Shown here one piece after another: positions 1 to 5,478 of a stretch of 5,478 bases of DNA. Location: NCBI GenBank assembly GCA_903905685.1, contig CAIVHI010000314.1, positions 1-5,478 of the forward strand, in the 5' to 3' direction. This stretch comes from an uncultured Bacteroidota bacterium (GTDB taxonomy: Bacteria > Bacteroidota > Bacteroidia > Chitinophagales > Chitinophagaceae). Each line of letters starts with the position of its first letter. Positions within the stretch are counted from its first letter, which is position 1. Under the pieces are notes generated by a model that was not told the origin of the DNA, did not search any database, and saw only the letters and a program-made list of their open reading frames with translations. The position numbers and the translations under genes are program-made.

Positions 1-166
1 CCACCTTTACATCGCGTATCTTCTTCCCATCAGCCGCTTCATAATACAATTTCTTAAACAGCTGTTTGGCAAACACCACAAACGCTTCTCCTGAGATCTC
101 CCATTTTGAAATTGCCTTTATTGAAGTCCTAAGAGAATTTATATAGGTAATTGCCGCCTTGCTCAT
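1..166 (-). CDS. Hypothetical protein, third gene of the A+T-rich cluster (3' end beyond the left edge)
   Basis: This gene begins with ATG at 166-164 and stays open for 55 codons to the left edge, so only the N-terminus is visible. It begins MSKAAITYINSLRTSIKA and continues with a Lys-rich, probably helical stretch (SKWEISGEAFVVFAKQLFKK, residues 20-39). There is no signal peptide or membrane segment, so a cytoplasmic protein is likely. The start is placed by context: the upstream gene stops (TAA) at 171-169, leaving 2 nt before this ATG, a spacing typical of translational coupling in one operon. I do not recognise the family. Since the other two genes are small, this could be the larger effector or enzyme of the cluster, but that is a guess. 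Base composition is low in G+C like its two neighbours. Confidence 0.72.
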   Translation of the reverse strand, partial: MSKAAITYINSLRTSIKAISKWEISGEAFVVFAKQLFKKLYYEAADGKKIRDVKV

Positions 167-168
167 AA

Positions 169-645
169 TTACAGTTCTATTGGTAAATATTTGTTAGTAA
201 AGAGCCTTTCAAATCTTTTTTCCCTTTGCATATCCAAATACAATGGTTCGGTTGCTTCCTCTGAAACTGACTCGAATACAATAGCTCCTTTGTCTTGTCT
301 TATTATATTGGTCATAAAGCTATCCAGCTGGTCCACAATTTCTAAATGCTGTTGAATCAAGCCTGTTTGGGATTGAATGCTATTCACCTGGTTTGAATTG
401 TTTTCAACTTCAAAGCCTACTTGCCTATAAATTTCGTCGCCAACAATGTTGTTTAATATACCAGACCCTGCTAGTAGCTGCTTGGCCGGAATAACGATAC
501 TATATTGAATGTAGTTTGTCAATTCGTTCGCTATAACTTCAAATTCCAATTTGCCGATAACCACTTCAGGATATTTACTCACAAGAACTCGAACAAATTC
601 CTTCCTATGGTCTAGATGCATAGAATTTATGGCTGTCCCTAGCAT
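169..645 (-). CDS. Hypothetical protein, 158 aa, middle gene of the A+T-rich cluster
   Basis: A soluble-looking protein with no signal peptide, membrane segment or motif I can assign. Residues 10-80 look like mixed helix and strand (e.g. FVRVLVSKYPEVV and LTNYIQYSIVIPAKQLLAG). Residues 83-115 are rich in Asn and Gln (EVENNSNQVNSIQSQTG) with hydrophobic spacing that could form a helix or short coiled coil. The C-terminus (about 138-152) is basic and amphipathic. Two starts are possible: the ATG at 645 gives a 41-nt overlap with the upstream gene, and the ATG at 621 (MHLDHRKEF) gives 17 nt. The shorter overlap is more usual, but no ribosome binding site decides it. The stop lies 2 nt before the next gene. 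The small size and middle position recall adaptor subunits of multi-gene defence cassettes, but that is context only, with no sequence match. Confidence 0.7.
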   Translation of the reverse strand: MLGTAINSMHLDHRKEFVRVLVSKYPEVVIGKLEFEVIANELTNYIQYSIVIPAKQLLAGSGILNNIVGDEIYRQVGFEVENNSNQVNSIQSQTGLIQQHLEIVDQLDSFMTNIIRQDKGAIVFESVSEEATEPLYLDMQREKRFERLFTNKYLPIEL

Positions 646-1051
646 TGAACGCGAAACAAAAATATCGTCGTTTTACAACTGCGTCGAATTCCAATTGTAA
701 CATTCTATAATATTTGAATAAAAAGTGCCGATATACATTCTTATCAAAGTACTTGATTCTTGGAAAACTGTATAGGTAATCACTCAGTTCTTTTGGTTCC
801 TTGAACTCCTCTATCAACGTTAAGGTGACTGAAATCCTCCAGACTTCTTTTTGAGGGTATATGACTCTATTAAGGGAGACTTCCGATATTGTATAAATAG
901 CAATAAACTTACTGGACTGAAGCATAAGCACACTATCCCCAATCTGTCCTGAAAATCGGCGTTTTTGTTCCCATTTGAGTGTACCGGAATCTCCCTGAAT
1001 TCTTTCAGGCAGAAATTTATCTAAACAAAAAATCCAGAAGTGCTTTGCCAT
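605..1051 (-). CDS. Small protein, possibly with a PUA/EVE-like fold; first gene of the A+T-rich cluster
   Basis: This 148-residue protein has no signal peptide. Its first 65 residues follow a pattern seen in PUA-superfamily (EVE/ASCH-like) domains: an N-terminal aromatic strand (HFWIFCLDKF), a Trp near residue 27, then a Gly-Asp-x-Val-Leu turn (GQIGDSVLML, about 35-44), then a strand with an acidic end (FIAIYTISEVS, about 49-59). A Trp/Ile-rich strand follows at 71-80. The second half has a Lys-Glu-Leu, Tyr-Phe, Tyr-Arg-His-Phe, Tyr-Arg-x-Leu pattern (about 87-122), reminiscent of the conserved tail of EVE-type domains. PUA-superfamily domains bind RNA or modified bases in DNA and occur in restriction and defence genes; here the match is by pattern only. 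An in-frame stop three codons upstream (1063-1061) fixes ATG 1051 as the first possible ATG. It overlaps the next gene by 17-41 nt. Confidence 0.68.
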   Translation of the reverse strand: MAKHFWIFCLDKFLPERIQGDSGTLKWEQKRRFSGQIGDSVLMLQSSKFIAIYTISEVSLNRVIYPQKEVWRISVTLTLIEEFKEPKELSDYLYSFPRIKYFDKNVYRHFLFKYYRMLQLEFDAVVKRRYFCFAFNARDSHKFYASRP

Positions 1052-1053
1052 AA

Positions 1054-1248
1054 TACAAACTTAAAAGTTACAATATAAAAAATATATACGCCCACAATCT
1101 ACAACCAATAGTGCATTGTTTGTCAGAATGGGGAGATGACTTCAGGACATCTTACTTGAATCTTGCAAAAACCATTGACAAGCTGAGTCATAAAGACTCA
1201 GACGAATCTGGTAACATTAAGTACATAGGGCTCACTGTGAAACACTGA
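1054..1248 (+). pseudogene. Possible remnant: C-terminal tail of a decayed gene
   Basis: The frame following the TAA at 1051-1053 stays open to a TGA at 1246-1248. From about 1111 (in-frame GTG) the translation looks protein-like: it contains HCLSEWGDDFRTSYLNLAKT, then IDKLSH, and ends YIGLTVKH. The part before 1111 is low-complexity A+T-rich sequence that overlaps the cluster's putative promoter. There is no ATG and no good start context. The appearance is of the last 45 or so codons of a larger protein whose front was lost, for example when the neighbouring cluster inserted. It could equally be a chance open frame or a very small gene starting at the GTG. I do not recognise a parent family. 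Confidence 0.25.
1056..1063 (-). promoter_or_regulatory. Possible -7 promoter box for the A+T-rich cluster
   Basis: Read on the minus strand this is TAAGTTTG, an exact fit to the Bacteroidota -7 consensus TAnnTTTG. It lies only 4 nt before the ATG at 1051, so a transcript started from it would be leaderless or nearly so. I see no TTTG at the usual -33 spacing. The A+T-rich tract just upstream (about 1071-1088) could hold a different promoter. Weak evidence. Confidence 0.25.
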
Positions 1249-1347
1249 AAACAAAGGTAGTATGGACATCCATATGTGGATCGGTGCGGTTTCTGCTACA
1301 GTATTGCATACCTGCGGTAGGCGATTGCAATTCTCAATCACGGCGCG
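1249..1347. other. Short spacer after the M1 peptidase gene, no clear terminator
   Basis: This is the region just past the peptidase stop codon on the minus strand. It contains only short imperfect inverted repeats: ATCCA/TGGAT at 1268-1281 and GATTG/CAATC near 1322-1338. Neither has a T-tract on either strand, so I do not call an intrinsic terminator. Base composition changes across this spacer, from the A+T-rich cluster on the left to the G+C-richer peptidase gene on the right. Confidence 0.4.
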
Positions 1348-3255
1348 CTACCCGCCATTTGCCTTCGACAGCATTTTTTGGATGCTTTCTTGGGTAAGCG
1401 GGTGGTAGTTATTGCGGTATTTCTTGAAATAGAGGTTGGCGGTTTTCAGGCCATTGGGGGTTTGGCTCAGCCCTTTGTAGAGGGGCTCCAAAAATTTGCG
1501 GCGGCCCACCGTGCTTACAAAACGTTCCATTTCGCCAAATGCAGGTTGGTAGTTGCACTTCACCGCCATCTGGAACCAAAGGTCGGCTATTTCGGCATTG
1601 CCGCTATGGGTGAGGTGGAAGCGGTCGTCGAGCACCTTCATGTGGGCAATGGTTGGGGTGTCGGCCAGCAGGTGCAGGTAGTGCAGCCACTCGTGCGTGC
1701 TCCAGCCCTTCACGGCGGCCAAAGGTACCGGGAAGGTTGCCGCAGCGTTCTCCACCGCCTTAAACCTCACCGGGTGCGTCCTCGGGCAGTTGGCCGGTAT
1801 GCCCGGGCCATATACCCATGCATCGATGTCTATTTTATGTTTCAATGCGGTGTCGCCCATCAACAAATTGCTGTCCAAGTACACCAAAAAACGCTCGGTG
1901 GTCATTGTCGTAAAGGCATGTTCGCCAAAATACTTGGCTAAGAATTTGTCGAACCGTTCCCTGCCCACCGTGTTCTCCACCAATTTCAGGAAGTGCGAGC
2001 CTTTTTCGTAGGGGATGTCCGAGAAGCCGTCGTCGGGGTCGCGTCCGTTCAAACTGTCTTTCAGCCAAGTGTCCCTGCTGGTTGCCCCCTTGTCTTTCAC
2101 GTCGGACTCAAAGTCGGCATAGCCCAACTCCCAGAGCATGTCGGCATAGTCCTTGCCCATCATTTGTTCCATAATGCGGCGTTCGAAGTAGTTGGTGAAG
2201 CCCTCGTTGAGCCAAAAGTCGTTCCAAGTGGCGTTGGTCACCAAGTTGCCACTCCAACTGTGGGCGAGTTCGTGGGCCACCAGGTTCACCAGAGACCGGT
2301 CTCCGGCAATAATGGTAGGGGTGCAAAAAGTGAGGCGCGGGTTCTCCATGCCTCCAATGGGGAAGCCCGGTGGGAGGACGATCACGTCGTACCGCCCCCA
2401 GCGGTAAGGGCCATACAATTGTTCGGCAGTGCCCACCATCTTGCCCACGTCATCGAATTCATAACGGGCCTTCGCCACCATGCCCGGCTCGGCATATACC
2501 CCTGTACGGGAGTCTATGGGTTGGAACGTAATGTCTCCCACGGCAAGGGCCATTAGGTATGCGGGTATGGGCTTGTCCATTCTAAACGTATACACACTGC
2601 TGTCGTTGGTGGTGGTCGGATTTTCGGCACTCATCAAGGCCAGCAACCCCCTGGGCACCCGCACCCGGGCATCGTAAGTGAAGCGTATCCCGGGCCCATC
2701 GGGGCAGGGAATCCACGACCGTGCATAAATCGATTCGGACTGTGTATACAGGAAAGGATGTTTTTTGTCGTGCGTTTGTGTAGGGTCTAGCCATTGTAAA
2801 GCCGTGGCATGATGGCCGGTTTTGTAGTAGATGGCTACGGCGGTAGTATGTTCGGTTATGGGGATATGCAACGCTGTGCCCAAGAATTTCACCAGTTGGT
2901 CCAGACGGAATGCCACCAACTTGCCGTCTACCCGAACACTGTCAATAGACAGGTCGTAGGTGTCGAGGCGCAAGTCGTGGAGTTTCAGGGGGTTTTTGAC
3001 ATCCCACGAAGCGGACCCCACAATCATTTTTTTGTCGAAATCGACCGTTGCATCCAGAAAAAGGTGGTTGACTTGGATACTGTCTGCGTTGGATAGGGTA
3101 TGGGCATCACGTTGCGTGGCCACTGCGGGCATCGCGGGTTTGCTGTGCTTGTGAGCACACGACATCAGGAAAACTACCGGCAATGTTGCCGCAACCATTC
3201 TTTTCAGACACATAGCACGCATGAAATTGAGCATCGAAATTAGCCATTTTTGCAT
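1348..3255 (-). CDS. M1 family zinc aminopeptidase, leukotriene A4 hydrolase type, lipoprotein
   Basis: A metallopeptidase expected to release N-terminal residues from peptides in the cell envelope. It is 635 residues, close to human LTA4 hydrolase (about 610) plus a signal. Residues 1-33 form a lipoprotein signal ending in Leu-Met-Ser-Cys33; no acidic surface-export motif follows the Cys, so it may face the periplasm. An N-terminal beta domain (about 55-250) comes before the catalytic domain: GGMENP at 301-306 (peptide N-terminus binding), HELAH at 328-332 with Glu351 (zinc ligands His328, His332, Glu351; catalytic Glu329), and PYEKG with Tyr416 (transition-state Tyr). The C-terminal helical domain (about 490-635) contains GRRKF, whose Arg585 and Lys587 match the carboxylate-binding pair of LTA4H. 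By eye, human Asp375 is retained as Asp408 but Tyr378 is Phe411. The start is uncertain: Met8 or Met12 (ATG 3222) gives a more usual 21-residue signal. The gene is divergent from the DUF3494 gene. Confidence 0.96.
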   Translation of the reverse strand: MQKWLISMLNFMRAMCLKRMVAATLPVVFLMSCAHKHSKPAMPAVATQRDAHTLSNADSIQVNHLFLDATVDFDKKMIVGSASWDVKNPLKLHDLRLDTYDLSIDSVRVDGKLVAFRLDQLVKFLGTALHIPITEHTTAVAIYYKTGHHATALQWLDPTQTHDKKHPFLYTQSESIYARSWIPCPDGPGIRFTYDARVRVPRGLLALMSAENPTTTNDSSVYTFRMDKPIPAYLMALAVGDITFQPIDSRTGVYAEPGMVAKARYEFDDVGKMVGTAEQLYGPYRWGRYDVIVLPPGFPIGGMENPRLTFCTPTIIAGDRSLVNLVAHELAHSWSGNLVTNATWNDFWLNEGFTNYFERRIMEQMMGKDYADMLWELGYADFESDVKDKGATSRDTWLKDSLNGRDPDDGFSDIPYEKGSHFLKLVENTVGRERFDKFLAKYFGEHAFTTMTTERFLVYLDSNLLMGDTALKHKIDIDAWVYGPGIPANCPRTHPVRFKAVENAAATFPVPLAAVKGWSTHEWLHYLHLLADTPTIAHMKVLDDRFHLTHSGNAEIADLWFQMAVKCNYQPAFGEMERFVSTVGRRKFLEPLYKGLSQTPNGLKTANLYFKKYRNNYHPLTQESIQKMLSKANGG

Positions 3256-3562
3256 TTAGGGGGCAGGAAAAAGGGAGCCCTATCATGTGGCAGGTTCTAG
3301 CGCATGCCCACCCGCCCCGGCACGCAATACCGCTCGCGCCCCTGGAGATGGTGCCGTACCACACAACTCCCTATTTACTTGAATACCCAGGAGTCTCCGT
3401 TTCCATAGCGCGAAACACCTTTGGCATCTGTAGAAGTGCACCCATTGTCTCGTTGCGTATGGCCAACGTCACCCATCCAACAACAGGGTTCGGGCGCCGT
3501 ATGCAAGTCTTTATCGCAATAGTGTAACCCCTTGCGGCACCCCTCCGGCTACTTTTGCTTTC
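3256..3562. other. Spacer between divergent genes
   Basis: About 300 nt separate the start of the M1 peptidase gene (minus) from the start of the DUF3494 gene (plus). I see no convincing gene. A plus-strand open frame at 3285-3527 gives a His/Pro/Arg-mixed translation without protein-like pattern. A 6-bp inverted repeat CGGCAC/GTGCCG (3318-3323 and 3351-3356) is widely spaced and unlikely to matter. No TAnnTTTG box is visible for the peptidase on the minus strand. The plus-strand gene's possible box is listed separately. Confidence 0.5.
3550..3557 (+). promoter_or_regulatory. Possible -7 promoter box for the DUF3494 gene
   Basis: The sequence TACTTTTG is an exact fit to the Bacteroidota -7 consensus TAnnTTTG. 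It predicts a transcript start near 3562-3566, about 30 nt before the TTG at 3596. That favours TTG 3596 over GTG 3563 as the start codon. The nearest upstream TTG (3532-3534) is 15 nt away, shorter than the usual 19-21 nt spacing for a -33 element, so support is only partial. Confidence 0.35.
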
Positions 3563-3595
3563 GTGGAAGTTCTTTCACGATTAATTAAAAGTAAA

Positions 3596-5478
3596 TTGAA
3601 AAAACTATTAAATTTTATAGGGGCGGTGGTGCTGTTTCTATGTCCCCATGTGGGCACCGGGCAAGCCATAAGTCTGGGCTCGGCCGGAAATTTCGTCCTG
3701 TTTTCGTCCGCAGGGGCCGTCACCAATACGGGTACCTCGCAAATCACTGGCAACATCGGTAGCAATACGGTGGTCAGTGCCGGCTTCGGCAACATCAACG
3801 GTACCGTGGACGACATCAACGCCGCCAGTGCCTTGTGCGCCACGGATGTGCTCAGCGCCTACAACCAGCTCAACACGGCCACGGTGACCCAAACCCTCAC
3901 CACCCCAATTGGCGGCGGCGATACCCTCGTGGCAGGAGTTTACTTCATAGCCACTGCCGCAACGCTGAATACCACATTGGTTTTGAATGCGCAAGGTAAT
4001 CCTGCGGCCGTGTTCATCTTCCAGATACAGGGGGCGTTCTCCACCGGCATTGCGTCCAAAGTCGTCTTGATCAATGGTGCATCGGCCGCCAATGTCTATT
4101 GGAAAGCCGAAGGCTTGATTGCCATGGGCACGGGTTCCAACATGAAGGGTACCTTCATTGCCCACAATGCCGCCATCACCATGGCTGCGGGCGATAGTCT
4201 GCAAGGGCGGGCACTTTCCACCTCTGGCGCTATAACTGTTGCAAATAGTGTGGCCTATACACCCGTCACCACTATGCTCACCGGACCCACATCACCCACC
4301 ATGGGCGCAACCGCATGTTATGCCTTGTTTTCCACCAATGGTGCGGTTGCCAATAGTGGTGCCACCACCGTTACAGGCGATATCGGATCCAACTTGGGCG
4401 GCGCCACGGGTTATACCGGTACGCTTGTTACGGGTACCATTCATGCTACCCCTGATGCGGCTACAGGCACCTGTGCTACAGCCCTCGGCACCTTGTATAC
4501 CTACCTTGCCGGTTTGACTCCGGATATCACCCTGCTTTTTCCGGCCTCGTTCGGGTTTAGCCAAGTGCTTACTCCCCACACCTACCTCTTGAATGCAGCC
4601 ACCACCCTCACCGACACCCTATTCTTGGATGCCGAAGGCAATACCGACGCCGTTTTCGTTATTCAGGTGAATGGTGCATTTGTGGCTACCGCAGCATCCA
4701 ACGTCGTGTTGTTGAATGGCGCACAAGCTATGAACGTGTACTGGTTGGTACAGGGTGCCTATACCCTCAATACCAATGCCAATTTCACAGGTACCGTTGT
4801 TGTCAACAATGCAGCCATCCTGATTTTTGGGGGATCGGTCCTCAACGGTCGGGCGTTGACAACCACAGGCGCGATAACAACTACCGCCACTACGGTAACT
4901 GCAACCGTCAACCCCAATGCCGGCAGCATTACAGGTGCCTCCACCGTGTGTGTGGGTGCTACTGCACCCTTGGCCGACGGCATTTCCGGCGGAACTTGGA
5001 CCGTAAGCAATGCTGCGGCTACTATTTTGGGCGGTGTAGTCACCGGTGTTACTGCCGGGTCAGATACGGTTTCCTATACGGTAACCAATGCCTGCGCAAC
5101 ATCGGTTGCAACTTTCGCTATTGCTATCAATGCGGCACCTAGTGCAGGTGCCATTGTTGGTACCGCCATTAGCAGCATCGGTAATGCCACAACCTTGGCC
5201 GATGCCGCAACCGGTGGTATTTGGAGTTCCGTCACCCCCGCAGTGGCCACAATCTCGGCTGGCGGTGTGGTTACCGGTGTTGCAGTGGGCACATCGGTGA
5301 TATCCTATTCGGTCACCACAGCATGCGGCACTGCCGTTGCGTCGATTGTAGTTACCATAAACTTGGTTCCCAGCACCTCGTCGGTCTGCGCGGGTTCAAC
5401 ACTAACCTTGAGCGACATCGCCGGTGGTGGTGTATGGAGTTCGGTGTCCACAGGTGTGGCCACCATCAGCAGCACAGG
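3596..5478 (+). CDS. Secreted protein with two DUF3494 (ice-binding-like) domains and Ig-like repeats (3' end beyond the right edge)
   Basis: Open with no stop for 627 codons to the window edge. With a TTG start at 3596 the protein begins MKKLLNFIGAVVLFL, a Sec signal cleaved near Ala24 (HVGTGQA). DUF3494 domain 1 is about residues 25-223 and domain 2 about 241-436. Each has the family landmarks: an opening LFSSAGAV/LFSTNGAV, GNIGSN/GDIGSN, a helix, NPAAVFIFQI/NTDAVFVIQV, VVLINGA/VVLLNGA, NVYW, and a closing GRAL-x-T-x-GAIT. The family folds as a beta-solenoid and includes ice-binding proteins; many members have untested activity, so ice binding here is inference. Ig-like repeats follow from about residue 440. 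The only other start is GTG 3563, which adds 11 residues (EVLSRLIKSK region) and still gives a signal peptide; no in-frame ATG occurs before residue 177 (ATG 4124). A sorting domain, such as a type IX secretion C-terminal domain, may lie beyond the edge. Likely extracellular or surface-bound. Confidence 0.92.
   Translation, partial: MKKLLNFIGAVVLFLCPHVGTGQAISLGSAGNFVLFSSAGAVTNTGTSQITGNIGSNTVVSAGFGNINGTVDDINAASALCATDVLSAYNQLNTATVTQTLTTPIGGGDTLVAGVYFIATAATLNTTLVLNAQGNPAAVFIFQIQGAFSTGIASKVVLINGASAANVYWKAEGLIAMGTGSNMKGTFIAHNAAITMAAGDSLQGRALSTSGAITVANSVAYTPVTTMLTGPTSPTMGATACYALFSTNGAVANSGATTVTGDIGSNLGGATGYTGTLVTGTIHATPDAATGTCATALGTLYTYLAGLTPDITLLFPASFGFSQVLTPHTYLLNAATTLTDTLFLDAEGNTDAVFVIQVNGAFVATAASNVVLLNGAQAMNVYWLVQGAYTLNTNANFTGTVVVNNAAILIFGGSVLNGRALTTTGAITTTATTVTATVNPNAGSITGASTVCVGATAPLADGISGGTWTVSNAAATILGGVVTGVTAGSDTVSYTVTNACATSVATFAIAINAAPSAGAIVGTAISSIGNATTLADAATGGIWSSVTPAVATISAGGVVTGVAVGTSVISYSVTTACGTAVASIVVTINLVPSTSSVCAGSTLTLSDIAGGGVWSSVSTGVATISST
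4913..5131 (+). repeat. Ig-like (Big_2-type) repeat 1 within the DUF3494 protein
   Basis: A 73-residue unit starting PNAGSITGAS. It has Cys452 in STVCVGAT, the GGTW strand, the GGVVTGVTAGSDTVSYTV core and Cys500 in TNACA, ending FAIAIN. Numbering is from the TTG at 3596. The GxVTGV-x-AG-x-x-x-I/V-S/Y pattern is typical of bacterial Ig-like domains that form spacer stalks in surface proteins. The two Cys at the domain ends probably form a disulfide. Confidence 0.8.
5132..5362 (+). repeat. Ig-like (Big_2-type) repeat 2, first Cys missing
   Basis: A 77-residue unit from AAPSAGAIVG to VVTIN, with the GGIWSS strand and the GGVVTGVAVGTSVISYSV core. At the place where repeats 1 and 3 have Val-Cys it reads SSIGNATT, so only the second Cys (Cys577, in TTACG) remains and is formally unpaired within the repeat. 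Otherwise it aligns with repeat 1 over its whole length. Confidence 0.8.
5363..5478 (+). repeat. Ig-like (Big_2-type) repeat 3, cut by the window edge
   Basis: The first 38 residues of a third unit: LVPSTSSVCAGSTLTLSDI with Cys598, then GGGVWSSVSTGVATIS. The order of elements matches repeats 1 and 2, so the array continues past the window, and the full protein is probably much longer than the part seen. Confidence 0.75.

Noticed and set aside
1268..1281. Hairpin ATCCA-TATG-TGGAT as a terminator
   Set aside because: Only a 5-bp stem, with no T-tract on either side.
1378..2556. Long plus-strand open frames (1378-1941 and 1993-2556) opposite the M1 peptidase gene
   Set aside because: They are antisense to a gene with a complete set of catalytic motifs, show no family motif of their own, and are expected by chance opposite a G+C-rich gene.
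3485..3500. T-loop-like sequence (ggttcgggcgcc) suggesting a tRNA
   Set aside because: No matching acceptor, D-arm or anticodon stem could be laid out around it.
3285..3527. 80-codon plus-strand open frame in the divergent spacer
   Set aside because: No protein-like pattern, no start context, and it ends before the DUF3494 gene in a different frame; most likely chance.
3632..3646. Lipobox-like Leu-Phe-Leu-Cys in the DUF3494 signal peptide
   Set aside because: The residue before Cys should be small (Gly, Ala or Ser) but is Leu, and a good signal peptidase I site (GTGQA) follows downstream.
3638..4204. Minus-strand open frame of 188 codons opposite the DUF3494 gene
   Set aside because: Its translation is a Gly/His/Arg-rich mirror of the repetitive DUF3494 codons; the plus strand has the clear domain landmarks and signal peptide.

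Overview
The window fits a Bacteroidota genome, most likely a Chitinophagaceae/Sphingobacteriales-type environmental bacterium. The grounds are a DUF3494 domain pair followed by cysteine-framed Ig-like (Big_2-type) repeats, a lipoprotein M1 peptidase, starts without a Shine-Dalgarno sequence, and two matches to the Bacteroidota -7 promoter box TAnnTTTG. The assignment rests on reading alone and stops at the phylum or class level.

Layout. (1) Positions 1-1051, minus strand: a compact A+T-rich cluster of three genes. A 148-residue protein that may have a PUA/EVE-like fold comes first, then a 158-residue protein of unknown family overlapping it, then a third gene that starts 2 nt after the second one stops and runs off the left edge. 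None has a confident function; the tight packing suggests one operon. (2) 1052-1347: a boundary region with a possible promoter for the cluster and a short plus-strand open stretch that looks like the tail of a decayed gene. (3) 1348-3255, minus strand: a complete M1 zinc aminopeptidase of the leukotriene A4 hydrolase type with a lipoprotein signal. (4) 3256-3562: the spacer between divergent genes, with one promoter-like box next to the plus-strand gene. (5) 3596-5478, plus strand: a secreted protein with two tandem DUF3494 (ice-binding-protein-like) domains and then Ig-like repeats; it has no in-frame ATG before its first domain and is cut by the right edge.

Base composition splits the window. 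Lines I counted in the left cluster are about 28-43% G+C, while counted lines in the peptidase and the DUF3494 gene are about 57-60%. This suggests the left cluster was acquired horizontally next to resident genes. The peptidase and the DUF3494 protein are both predicted to be exported but are divergent, and nothing shows that they work together. The left cluster is the best candidate for something undescribed; the DUF3494/Ig protein is the best recognised unusual gene.
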